DNA of 64,000 bases from Tetrahymena thermophila SB210. Lineage: Eukaryota; Ciliophora; Oligohymenophorea; Hymenostomatida; Tetrahymenidae. Positions within the stretch are counted from its first letter, which is position 1; every line of letters starts with the position of its first letter. Positions 38,206 through 50,826 of this stretch are shown in pieces. The position numbers were made by a program, and so were the translations under genes. The notes beneath the pieces were generated by a model. The model worked only from the letters and a program-made list of their open reading frames with translations. It made no database searches and was not told the DNA's origin. Location: assembly GCF_000189635.1 (NCBI RefSeq), contig NW_002476438.1:434001-498000 (forward strand), written 5' to 3'.

Positions 38206-41200
38206 TCACGATTATTAGTGCCTTTTGATGGATTCGTGTTTCATGCAAGCCAAATCCACTTTTTAATAAAAAGCATCTTTTAACTACTTAATATTGAGCT
38301 GGTTGATAGGAGCGTTTTTTTCTTCAATTCTTTTAATTATTTCAAGTATTTCTTTGAGATTTTTTTTAAAAGTTAATATGAAATTCTTTCTAGATTTAGC
38401 ATCACTTTATTTGGAACCATCCATAACTTAATTGAAAACAATCAGGATTTAATTTAATTTAGTATTAATTGGATAAAAGAAGTTATTTATTGCTTCTTAC
38501 GATTCTTCGATAAATTGTTTACACTATAAAATGTCATATTTGTAAACATAAATTTGGTTCTTCAGATAGTCAATTTGCATTTCTTTAACAAGAAGCATAT
38601 TATTTTTCATTTCAAAGCACTGTTTTAGTTTTTGAATTATTGTTCCCATTTTTAATGCTATATTTATGGAATCTTTTGTATCCCCTTATTTAATGCTCTT
38701 ATACAAATCATCGAAAATGTTCTCACAGATCTAATGTCTATCAAAAAATTCTGTGTTACAGTCAATATCTTTTTCTAACTTGAGTGTTCTTAACTATTCA
38801 TAATCTTTAAGCTCATCTAATAATTACTATTGCATTTTCAGCTTTTCTTTATTATCAAACATTAATTTCAGCTTTCTTTTGCTTTATCCAGCTACTTCAG
38901 CCTTTTCCCCCATTATCAAATGTTATGATCCCAATTAGCTTTCATCTGGAGAAGCTACAACATTAGGAGTTTGAGTTTAAATCAAATTTACTGGCAGCTA
39001 TGATGAATTTAAGTGCTTAGAAGAATTTTATTCATCCTTGATTTCATTTTAAGTACCTATTTATTTATCACTATTCTTAATTGCCATTAAGCTTAAATCT
39101 TAATTAATGTTCTGAGCAACCTTTATAAAGTAAATTTTTTAATAATTTAAATCTAATTTATTTAAGTTTTAGCAAAATATTATGCAAATTAAGAAATATA
39201 ATATAGTAAAAAAGTTTTGCCCCCCATTATATTTTTAATGGTACTAATATTAAAATGGTTTTATTTGAATAAAAATTATAGAGGTAATTCAATTTTAAAA
39301 GTTCAATGTAGATTTTGAATTTATTTAAGAAAAATTTACAACTAAATATCTTGAATTATTAGAACCAGAATCTTTGTGCAGCATAACGCCTAAACAAATC
39401 ATTTACTCTATAGATTTTCTCAAGTTATCAATAAGCACAGATATTTCTTAATTTGGATTACTCTTATTATCTAAAATCGCTTACTAATATGCTGTTAAAA
39501 GATTACTGAGCAATTAAGAAAGCTGTGATTCTGTCTTTGTCAACTAATCATAGGATAAGTTAATTGAAGTCATTTTATCTCTATATTTCATGAATGTTTC
39601 AAAATCAGATTTATAATTTTAAAGAGTATCTGGCAAATCAACCCTATTTCTTTTATCAATGTACAAAAATGGGTTGCTTTTGTATAATTAGAAGGTTCTC
39701 ACTTACTTAAATCCTTTTTCACACTTTCTCAGAACGTTTGATAATACATTCATCATATTATTTAAATTATCTTTTTACTAGGAAGGAAAACTTGTAAAAA
39801 TTGTATTTATTGGAATATAGTCTCTATATTTATCTAAAAATTCCTTAACTGGATACTTGTATTTAACTTTATTAACTATAGTTTCTTTATTATTTGTTTC
39901 TTTTCTTGAAATGGTATCATTTTACATGATGGCTTACTGAAATGCTTCTTAATATAATTAAGAATTTTGACCTGATTTATCTAAATTTGTTAAGCTATTG
40001 TGGAATGAATCAGGTAAAGCCAGTTTCTTAAAATGTTTGATTGCAAACATAGAAGAAAATTCTTTGTTGGATCTTTCATATTCAACTATTTTGCTGTAGG
40101 CTGAGTAAAAGTTATTTATAAAATTATCTCTTTCTTCCGTTGAACCTATGTTGCTCAGCAAGTTTTTTAGAGATAAGTTCATTAATTTTTGATCAAGTTA
40201 CATAATAATTCCATCTTCGTTGTTTGGTAAGTAAGGGTTATCTTATGAGGCTAACATAGTTCCAATTTTTTCATTGTTTTAAGCTTCATTTTAAATGTTA
40301 ATAGCCTTGTTTGCATTTGCTTGATTATTCTATGATTTCTTCGATTTTTTTGTTACTTGCTATTGTATTTCGCTGCTTTGTCTCATTACTGATTCAGCAA
40401 AAAACTAACAAATTGCCAAAACCTCTTTTACAACTTTTCTAGATCCTTAGAGTAATCCAGTAAGTCTACGGATATGTTTTTACTATCTGCTAATCTGTGC
40501 TTTCAGCAAAAAAAACCTAAGCTCATTAATATCTTGGGCTTTTTACTAATGTTCTAAAGCAATTTTAAATTCATCCAATTCTTCTAATTCGTTTTTGATA
40601 TCAAAAATTTAATTTTTCAACTTGCTATTTTCGCTATTTAACTTTTTTATTTCTTCAAAGCGAGTATCTAAGCCTGTATATGAGTTTTTCTTAAGACTGG
40701 AATACTAAGCTTATAATGTTTTGCTTAGTTCATCTTTTAGTTCATCGAAATTAAAATTCAAGCTCTTTTATGCATTTAGAGTATTTTAAATATTTATCTC
40801 TCTGTCACTTCCAATTAGAAATTTAAGATCATTAGAGTGATGATTGATTTCATCCTATTCATCTTAAGAAAGTTAATCCTTTAAATATCCATCTTAAGAG
40901 GTTTTTGTAGCATATTAATTAAATTGATTATTAACATATTTAGAATATTAATCATTTTAACTGATGGCTCTGCTGTTTTTTAAATTATTATTATTATTTT
41001 TAAATTGTACTTTTGCTTCTATGTTTTTCATTAAGTTATCAATTGATCCTTTAGGACTTGCAAACATGTATCGATTTTATGGCTTTTGTTTGAGATTTCT
41101 GCTAGGAGATTAATCTATTTAGAAGTTATCTCTTATGTAAAATTTTTGATCTGACTAATTTTATTTCAGAGGTGCATCTTTATCTATTAAAATCTATCTG

Positions 41201-41803
41201 TTAGGCGATGTTGTTTGTTAGGTCTCACTATTAGAATTTTATTATTAATCTTAGTTAGTTATTTTAGGTGGAAATTTTAAATTTCTCTTAAATTAATTTG
41301 CTGAAAGCCCCAACTCTCGAGCTTTCATCGTGAGAGGACCTTGCATAAAGAGGTTTTAGCTTTTTATCTTATACAGAGCGTCTTATTTTGTTCTTGTCTC
41401 AGAGAACTCTGGATCATCAATTTTTTCTAAGATTTCTTTGATCTGATTTGTGTAATTATTTATTTGTTTGCTATTTTGATTTCTTTCTTCATTTTATGAT
41501 TTTCCTCTAAAAGATGATTTGTTATTTTAGAATAAAGAACCCTAAGGAGTATTTATTTATCTCTAAAAGTAGGCTGAATCGGCGGAGCTTTTTAATTTAT
41601 TTTCAGTATCTTAACCGAATCCTTTTACTTTTGGTAGTTACTAGCTTTGCATTGCAAATTCTATTAAATTAAAAATGAATATTTTTCCTTAAAATTATGC
41701 TTTAATATTAAAAGTAAAAGTATTTATAACTTTTATTGAAGCTATCTGTGGAAGGCGATGAGCCTAGCAATGTTCTAGCTAGTAGCTCCTTTTCTTTTTT
41801 CAT
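38206..41803 (-). CDS. Large coiled-coil protein, unknown
   Basis: Exons (minus strand) 41803-41731, 41660-39340 and 39120-38206; 1102 residues. I place the start at 41803 because that short first exon (MKKEKELLARTLLGSSPST) joins the main exon in phase; without it the first ATG of the main exon is at 41652. The first 300 residues are disordered and Gln/Asn/Ser-rich. Heptad-rich segments follow at about 360-480 (IKKLNSENSKLKNQIFDI, QQKHIRRLTGLLQGSRKVV). A mixed helical region comes next, then a last coiled coil of about 200 residues (KLKLMFDNKEKLKMQQQLL, VKEMQIDYLKNQIYVYKYDI). Looks like a structural or basal-body type protein, but no named family is recognised. The GTTATA donor of intron 1 is unusual. 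Confidence 0.72.
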
Positions 41804-42604
41804 TTAAAAGTATAAATTATCAAAAGTAATTTGATATCTTATTATTTAGATAAAAAGGTTTATTTAAATTTATTACAAAAAACTAACTTATTAAATTGAT
41901 CAGAATCATAAATAGAATTATTTGTTTAAAATTAAATATCTTTTCTTATTTATTTCACATACAACATCCATCACTTTTTATTATATTTTACAAATAAACG
42001 CCATTTTTTTACAATGAAAAACTCTTATTGTATCCTAAAATATATCTTTTACAAGTATTCCTTAAAAAGAAAAGTTTTTAAAAAATAAATTTTTAAGTTT
42101 TTTTTCGCTTACACAGAAAAAGANNNNNNNNNNNNNNNNNNNNNNNNNNNNNNNNNNNNNNNNNNNNNNNNNNNNNNNNNNNNNNNNNNNNNNNNNNNNN
42201 NNNNNNNNNNNNNNNNNNNNNNNTGATAATGATAGTAATCTTCATTATTTTTTAAGAAACATTTTTGTACTTTTTGCAAATTAGTTGATTTATTGAATGA
42301 TTAAATGTATGAATTAATAATTAAAAACTAAAAAATATAGCTGTTAAAAATTATATGAAAATAATAATATCAAAATAATTAAAACTCATCTCTCATTTAT
42401 CACAAAAAATCTGTAAAAAATAATTTAATAAAATAAAAGAAAAAAGTAATATTTTCAATCAGTCAGTCAGTAAAACTACTTTATAAATTAGAAAAAGGTT
42501 TGAAATCTCAATTAGAATTTGAAAGGGGGAATTGATAATCTACTTTAAAATATATATATTTATTAGCTTAGTTTATTATTTTTGTAATACCTTAAAATAT
42601 AAAA
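41804..42604. other. Divergent intergenic region with gap
   Basis: Shared upstream region of two divergent genes, broken by the assembly gap; promoter content cannot be judged. Confidence 0.6.
42124..42223. other. Assembly gap (100 N)
   Basis: Exactly 100 N, the usual placeholder for a gap of unknown size. The two flanks are AT-rich and noncoding, so no gene is visibly cut, but the distance between the two divergent genes is not reliable. Confidence 0.99.
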
Positions 42605-44931
42605 ATGAATTCGGGATATAAATAAATGTATTAAGCAAAAAATTAAAGACAAATAGAAATAAATTCTAATTATGATAATAGAGCCTATTAATCTATCTCT
42701 CCTAAAAGCACTAACACTAATAATTATAACTCAAAGAGTCCAACAAATATGAATAGAAAAGCAATACAAATGCAACATTAAAATATGCATTCATAAAAAC
42801 CTTTGATATAAAATAATGATTTTGAGTACTCACAAACATATCATATTGTTAATGAAATGAGTTTCTCATCTAAATCGCCTTAGTCTAGAAATAAAACAAA
42901 TATATAAATTCCTTTCTCCTCCACACCTTCAAGTAAGAAAATTACTTCGCAAAAATCCTCGCAAAGCTAAAACAAAGTACCATTTTAAAAGTATTAGTAA
43001 GGTTCCAACTTGAATTTAAATCAATAAATTGCTCCTCCACAACAATGTAAGAAGATATTTGCTAATATTTATAAAAAAATATCAATGACAAAGATATTTA
43101 AATCCATTCTAAAAAAATATTTATTGAATTCTTTTAATTTATTTTCAATTTAATAATAAAATATTTTTCATTTTTTCTTTTTTGAAAGTTTTTTTTAAAA
43201 TAATGGATTTTATTTTATTAAATAGCTTATGTGTAGTAAAGAGAGTTTCTAAATTCCTCTCCTATAAATCTAGATAGATTTGAAAATCTAAATGTTGGAA
43301 AATAAAGTATGATCTAAAAGAATAGTTTCCAAAAACCTAATTGGGTAAATTTAAAGCAGAATAATAATATAGCAAATACTTAATAGTCTTCTTCACCAAT
43401 CAATATGCATAGATCGGAGATGGATGAAAAAAGAGACTAATATGCTCATGATAGATTTAAAAATAACAATTCTTAATAATTTTACCAATCAAATAGCTAT
43501 GCAAACTATCCTAAGATTTAGTTCTCTAGTATTAATAGTGTTGATGAGCATCAATAAAGTAATTTTAGATCTCCAGAATTCAACTATGCATAACCAGAAT
43601 ATGATACACATAATGTAGTTAGATAGATATAGTTTTTTGATGATGCCTCAAAGGAAAACTATGGTAGATACTTTTTATCTTTATATATTTGTTTCATGTT
43701 CTTTATTAAAAATTAGATTCATTTAAACCCTCTAATAGCAGATCACCATAAAATAAATTTAATAATCATAATTATTCAGCTCACTAGCAATAACATTAGA
43801 ATTCTGTTAATAATTAAAAACACTACAAATCAGATTATGGTAATAATACATAGTACCAATCAAAGTGTAATGGGCTTGGTAATAAAATATAACAAAATAT
43901 GCTTTTTAAAAATTCAGATAAGCTATTGAAAGAAGTATGCTAAGAGAATGAATACTTTAGTGATGAATAGACTACATATTAAGTTAATACAATTTTAAGT
44001 ACTATCTAAAAAGAAAAGCAAATAATTATGAATGACATGAACTATCTTTTATGTCAAGTAAAAAAATATAAAGGGTTATGTAAGTAGTAAAATTTAGATT
44101 CAAAATAAGAAGATTCTGAATCAAAAACTGAAGATTAAAATAGTAATTTAAGTGAACAGCTTACTAAACCATCGAAATAATAAAAAGAGCTAAGTTAAGA
44201 TCAGTAGTAGGATTAGATTTAATTAGAAAATAAGTCTTAATCAAGCAAAAAGGATTTAAGTTTTTTGTAAGATTCTTCCATCTGCTTAGATAAAAAATAA
44301 AAGGCAGTTAATCAACTGCTTAGTAAATGGGTTAGTGAAGATGCTGATGGATGTTTAACATTTGAAGCAGATTCTCAACAAGATATTTTGCAATCAAATA
44401 GTAAAGAAATATAAGACTTAGAAAATTTCACTTAGATTAATGAATCTGATTAAAAATTAATCAACCAATAAAGGACCCAAAAAAATGAAAGATAAACAGA
44501 GAAAGAAGTGAATAATAGAAAATAAAACTAAGAATAAAAATTAATTAACTAAGAATACAAGCAATAAGAACAGGAATATATGCCAGAGAGTGAAACTTAT
44601 TTGAAAATGGCTCATTTGCTATCAGAGATGAATGTAGATCCATCTTTAATTCTTCCTAATCCTTCTAACTTGCCTCAGAGTAAAAATGTTTTTAAAAAAA
44701 TAGATTCAAAATATTTTATAAATATAAAAAGATAATGAAGCTGTTAAAGATATAGATGATAGAAGCATCATAGAAATTTAAAAGTTGATTATTATTTGTA
44801 CAAGATATTAAATTCTTATTTCTATATAATTAATTTTTAATAGGCTGATTATCAAAAAGTTAATAAACAAGGTAGAAGAAGGAAAAGAGATGAACAGTAT
44901 CCTTTTGTAAAAATTGAAGGTAATGCAATGA
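42605..44931 (+). CDS. Asn/Gln-rich protein with coiled coils, unknown
   Basis: Exons 42605-43046, 43244-43663, 43717-44679, 44732-44783 and 44844-44931; 654 residues, phases consistent. The acceptor at 43243 was chosen to fit the frame and could be off by a few codons. The first two thirds are low complexity, rich in Asn, Gln and Ser, with repeated Ser-Pro dipeptides (QSISPKSTN, NSKSPTN, FRSPEFN), possible proline-directed kinase sites. A helical segment (NTILSTIQKEKQIIMNDMNY) and long Gln/Glu/Lys stretches follow. The protein ends in a short leucine-heptad helix (KLIIKKLINKVEEGKEMNSI). No known domain. Function unknown. Confidence 0.65.
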
Positions 44932-45552
44932 TCGATCTTTAAATGATAAAGAAAGAAAAAACAAACACATTTAAAATTAAAAATAGTTAGCAAAATAATT
45001 TTATTTAAAAATAATTAGAAAAAAAAAAAAAAAATTTAAATAATTAATAATTGTTTATTTAAAATGTAAATTTTTATATTCTCATTTTATTTATAAAAGA
45101 AAATATTTGTTTAGTCATTTATATATTATATGTGTGCTAAATAAATATTATGAGAGATAAATACTATTTATATGTAATATTTTAAGAAAAACAAACAGGA
45201 AGATAATGAGAAAATTAATAAATGATAAGGATATTCAAAAGATTTTCCAAAAGGTGAATGAACAAACAATTTTGATGAAAAAAATAAATAGATCTTCTTA
45301 TCATTGATTTTGTCAAACAATAAATTAAATTTCATTTAATTTGATACAATAAATTATATATTTAATCTAAATTTTGATAAAATAGTTAATTAATTTATTA
45401 GAGATAGCTTGCATTTGCTATTCTTTGCCTGATATTGTTTAAGGTAATATTTTTGGGTAAGAAATATAAGAATAATTCAATAATTATCTAAAACATAAAT
45501 AAAGTATCAAAGTAATCAATCAATAGTAAGTATCTAAGGAAATAAAAAAGAT
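44932..45552. other. Intergenic between tandem genes
   Basis: AT-rich 620 bp holding the upstream region of the WASHC2-like gene. No distinct element. Confidence 0.6.
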
Positions 45553-48500
45553 ATGTCGCAATTTACAACCCTTCGTTCAGAAGTGAAGAGTTGGAATTTA
45601 GGCTCAGATGATAAAGTAATTTATAAATCATCAATACATATTTGATTCAGCTTATATTCTTCATTTTAAGTCTCTGCAAATTGAAATAATAGAATATTTT
45701 TATTAAAAAAGCTCATCAAAGGTATTCAACAGTTTAGCGATAAGCTCTTTTAGAACGCACAAACTTCTCTCGATAATTTTTAGGAATTAAAATATTTGTT
45801 GAATTCATGCAATATCGAAATAAACAATACATTCTCTCAATATCAAAAGCTTTCTGAGAGAAAGTTCACTGAATAGGTAATGAATGAATGAATCAATTAT
45901 ATTTTTATATCAATTAAATAGATAAATTACTATTTGGTATGACTTTTCAAACGCTAATAGTCTTTTATAAAATGTGATCTAAAACTTATAATTTGAAACT
46001 CTTTCAAGCTAAATTTAAGTTTACTGATTGATATTCTAATTTATTTTTTTTCATTAATTAAAAGAAAATGGCACCAATTAGTGATGCGATACCAACTTAG
46101 GAAGAAAAGAAAGATACCCAAGACAGAATAAGCACAGAAGCTAAAAGAATTGATTTCTTCAAAAATGCACTCTCAAAAGGTCTGGAAGCTTTTAATATTG
46201 GAGGAAATGATGAACAAAATGATGATTTCTAAGATGAGAGATCTGTGTCTTAGAATAGTATAACCTATTCGGTTACATCAGTCACCTCAGGAATAATGAA
46301 AAATTAAAGACTACCCTTTTTTATTGGTTCAAAAATCTTCATGGATGATAGACACATAGGTAATAAATAATAAAATGCTTAAAGCAATTACTATTATAAT
46401 AAACTCTACATTTTATAGCTATTTTTGATAATGTAATAAAGCTTTAACTGTAAATAAATATCAAACATAAATAAATAATCCAAAATAAATATGATAACAA
46501 TATATAAAAAAAAATAAATAAATAAATAAAAAAAGGACTTATTCTCAGAGATGATGATGATGACGAAGATGCACCTCAAGATGGATAAAATATCATCAGT
46601 TAAGATGTTTATGATCCTAGTAGTAGCAGAACATAAAGTTAAATAAATGGAAATTCCATCCACTAAGGTGATCCAAATGCAAACGGAATCCCACCAGCTC
46701 CTCCAATGGATAATATGAATGGAATTCCTCCTGCTCCTCCTATAAATATGAATGGAGTACCTCCTGCTCCAGCTATTGGAAATTTAATACCACCTGCTCC
46801 TCCTATTAATGGAATTCCACCACCCCCACCTGTTAATCTAAATTAAAGTGGAATACCTAATGCTCCACCTATTCTTGTCAATAGCAATGCACCACCTGCT
46901 CCACCTATTAATCTTTTTATTCCTCCTCCACCATCAATAAATATGTAAGGAAGCAGTGCTGCTCCTCTTATTCCTCAATAAAATTCTATGGGTTTAGAAA
47001 ATAGTAACAATTTTTATTTATTCATTCATTCATTTTTTGTTCTATTTCTATTATTAACCAATATTTTTTTAATATAGGCGGTGCAGTAGATGAAGGAAAT
47101 TTGTAATAATAGCTCTTAATGGCTTTATGTAAGAAAATCTTTTATCTTAAAAAATGAATAAATTAATTATGATAATAATATTTTATAATAAGAAAAATAA
47201 ACTAATAGACAGAATAGAGCACCATCAACGGCTCAGCCTCGTCCTTTGACTCTTTAGGAAGAGATTCAAAAAATTGGCAGACAAAAAAATTAAGACCATG
47301 CTCTTGTCGAGTAAGAAGAAGATCCTTCCTTGATTCGTCCTCCTCCAGCTCCTTAAAATAATGCTCCTTTTAGAATGTCTGTTAGAGATGCTTTGACACA
47401 AAGTATAATTGGAGATCCTATGGCTGCTAGCAGTTAAGATTAAAATAGTAACAGCCAAACTAAATAAGTTAATAAATAATTGCCAGTTCCTTCTGCTTTG
47501 TTTTCTCAAGCTGGATTTATTAATAACCTAATGAACGATGAAGATGATGAAGGAGAAGAAAAATAAAAACCTACCAGGCATAGAAGCACAAGATTTACTT
47601 TCAACAATCTTTTCAACATAGAAAAACCTTAATTTGGTAAATATTCATTTGTTTGTTTGTTTGTTTATTTCTTTTGCTTAGACTTTCGTTATAATTTTTC
47701 TAAAAAATAAAAGATGAAGATGACTAAATCGAATTAGATAAGAATAAAAATAACAAAAGTAATGTTTCATCCATGGTCTAATAGCCTAGTGAAGGAAAGA
47801 AAGTTTAATTTATGGAACCTAATTAACAAAGCAATTTATTACCTCCACCTCCTCCTATTGCTCCACCTATTCCTATTTTAAAGTAGGAGCCCCCAAAGAA
47901 GAAACTTGAAAAATTATTTGAAAGCTCTGATGAAGATAGTAAAGATCCATTTGCAAAAGCTTAGAAGATAGGCTAATAGTATAGATAAGAAGAAAAGCAA
48001 GCAAAAATTTAAGCCATCACAAGATAAAGCACAAGTAATAACACAAAGAAAAAAATATTTGATGACTCTGATTCAGATGTTGAGAATTTCAAATCAAAAT
48101 AAACACCTGTGCCTCCAGTTCAAAATAATCCTCCACAAAGATAAACAACTACCAAAGCTAAAATTTTCAACAGTGATAGTGAAGATGATGATAAGAAGCC
48201 AAAATAACAAGCTCCCGTTCCAGCTGTTAGCAATCCTTTAGCTGCTTCCAGTAATTCAAAACCTCAAACAGATTTAAAACCTGCCATTAAAAATCCTTTA
48301 GGTGGCATAGGCTCTAGAGTATCTAGTAAAAAGAGAGGATTATATGATGATTCTTCATAAAACTCCAATTCAGAAGATGAATCTTCTTCTGCTTAAGCTC
48401 AGAATTCTTAGGCAGCTGCTTTAAAACAATAATAAGAAGCAGAAAAGCAAAAATAAGAGGCAGAAAGAATCTAAAAAGAATAAGAACAAGCAAGATTATA

Positions 48501-50826
48501 ATAGGAAGCTCAAAAAAGACAATAAGAAAAGGAAGAGGAAGAAAGAAAACGCAAATTAGAGCAAGAAGAGCAAATGAGACAACTTAAATTGAAGCAATAA
48601 GAAGAAGAAAGAATTCTCAGATAAAAAATGGAAGAAGAGCAAAGAAAAAAATAATAAGAGGAAGAAGAAGAAAAGAAAAAGCAAGCTGCGGCTGCTGCTG
48701 CCTCTTAATTAAGCTAACCTGTAGCTGCTGGTTTTGGAAGAACTGCAAACAAGACAAAAAAGAAAAATAAATTAGCAAGCTCTTCTGAGAATGAAGATAG
48801 TGATGAAGAAGATAATAATACTTCTTAAAAAAATCCTGCTCCTCCAGTAATCTAAACTACATCATCTATTATTACATACAACTAATAGTCTGTAGATCCA
48901 GCTCCAGCATTAAATCCTATGGAAGATGCTTTAAAGAATTCTGAAAAACAATCTTCTACTTCTGAAAATCCTATATCTAGAAACTAATCTCTTACAAATA
49001 GAGTCAGTCAAGCTTTAAAGGTATTCAAAATCAAAATTTTTTGAGAAAAAAATATATTTTATTGATAAGAAATTAATTTTCTAAACATTTAAAAATTAAT
49101 TTTGAAAATTATTATTTTTAAACAGGATAAAATTGAATCTATGGGTAGTTTTGATCCTACCAAGATGCTCAAAGGTATGACTTTTATTCCAAAAAAACCT
49201 GAATAAGTTCAAGAAGAAATCCATAAATCAGAAGATCAATAGCAACAGGATTCACAGCCAATTGATAAGTCTTTATTGATTTCTACTTAAATGGATAGAG
49301 TTTCTATTCCCATGAAGAAGAAGAAAGCAAGAACTATCTAAAAATTTGTAGATACTAGTGATTAATAATAGCTTACAGTCAGCAATAATTTCGCTAGCAA
49401 TAAAGCTTCAATTATCTTACCTGATGATGAGGATGAAAAACCTCTAGCAGTTCAGAAGAGAAATATTCCTATCAAAGAAAAGGTATCCATATAACCTCCT
49501 ACTTCTAACCTGCCAAACATATCAAATATGCCTAAAAAAGGCCTTGATTTAGGCAATAGTGATGATGATAGTGGTCCTCTAATGTAAAAAAAAACCTAGC
49601 CTTTATCAAGACCATCTAATCCTGTTACTCAGTCTCAATCTAAGCCAAAAGGAGTATTAGACTTAGGGGCATCTGATGATGATGACAAACCTTTAATGAA
49701 TAAAAAACCCTAAGCTCCTGCTGTCTAAAAACAAAATCCTTTACCTCCTTTACCTGCTGATGATACAATTAAACCAATTCAACATAATCCACCAGCTACT
49801 TTAACAAGCTCCCAAAAGAATGATGATAGTGCTGCCTAAAATAAACTGCTTAAGGGTCTTCCTAATATCTTAGGAGCTCCAAAATCTTCTGAGAATAAAA
49901 AATCTACAAAGCTAAAACTTGGTGATAGTGATGATGATGACAAACCATTAGCAATACAAAAGCGTTAAGTTTAATCATTAATGCCCTAAAATAATACCTA
50001 GTCCAATTAGAAGCAAAATAATGACAATGATGATTTAGGCATTAAACCAATAGCTAGAAATTCTGAAAGCTTGCAAGGAGCAAGTGGATTACCAAACATT
50101 TTGTCTAATCCTCTCTCCTCCAATTCTAACCAAGCTCCAAGCCGCGCTTCAGGATTACCTAACATTTCTTCAAATCCTTTAGGAAAAAGCAATATGGCAA
50201 CTAATAAAGATAAAAAAGATAAAAAGAAAAAGGTTATGTTTAGCGATGACGAAGATGAAGAGCAAGATTCTAAACTTGCTATGCCCAAGTTAAATTAAAG
50301 ACCTTCAGCAGGACTAAGCAATGATGCAACAGAGAGTGTACCAAAACCAACTAGTTTGCCTCAAAGACCTTCTAAAAAGAATCTTTTTGGAGATGACAGT
50401 GATGATGATTAGATAGGCAACAACAATGCTGCCACAAATGCTCCTAAACCTCCAGAGAGACCTTCAGCTAATTTATCAGGAAAGCCAAAAGGCAGAAATC
50501 TTTTTGATGATTCAGATGATGATAATAAGAAGCCAGAAGTTTCTGCAACAACATCTAATCCTCTTTCATAAAGCAGTAACTTGAATACAGCACCTGTTAA
50601 ACCTTAACTTCCTTCCTTATCAAATCCTAAACCTTCAAATAGAAATTTGTTCAATGAAGACAGTGATGATGAACCACTTAAAAATGCTTCAAAAAATCCT
50701 TTGGGTTAAGCAAAAGGCTTATAAAACCCATTAGCTTAATCAAGACCATCCTAAAATCCACTTGGTGGAGGTAAATAGGCACCTCCTTCAAAGCCTAAGA
50801 AGAGTCTATTTGATGATTCTGATTGA
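45553..50826 (+). CDS. WASHC2: WASHC2/FAM21-like WASH-complex subunit
   Basis: FAM21 anchors the actin-nucleating WASH complex to retromer on endosomes. Exons 45553-45615, 45712-45876, 46065-46359, 46536-47003, 47078-47128, 47220-47636, 47714-49020 and 49126-50826; 1488 residues (exon 5-6 junction tentative). The N-terminal 170 residues match the FAM21 head: KSWNLGSDDK, a helical bundle (FQELKYLLNSCNIEINNTF), then LPFFIGSKIFMDDRHIGLI. The long tail carries about a dozen acidic Leu/Ile-Phe or Leu-Gly motifs, the retromer-binding LFa type: KKIFDDSDSD, AKIFNSDSEDDD, KNLFGDDSDDD, RNLFDDSDDD, RNLFNEDSDDE and a final SLFDDSD at the very C terminus. Unusual additions are a PPAPP-repeat stretch (about residues 220-320) and a charged coiled coil (about 725-810). 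Single-gene tail plus head makes the call firm. Confidence 0.85.
46680..46970 (+). repeat. Proline-rich repeat inside the WASHC2-like gene
   Basis: Repeated units of the form NGIPPAPPxxxM (consensus I/V-P-P-A-P-P), about ten in 290 bp, similar to profilin- or SH3-binding FH1-type segments. They lie in exon 4, directly after the conserved head domain. Confidence 0.8.

Noticed and set aside
47225..47509. Minus-strand ORF opposite the WASHC2-like gene, and a similar one at 50007-50288
   Set aside because: Antisense shadows of coding exons with no features of their own.
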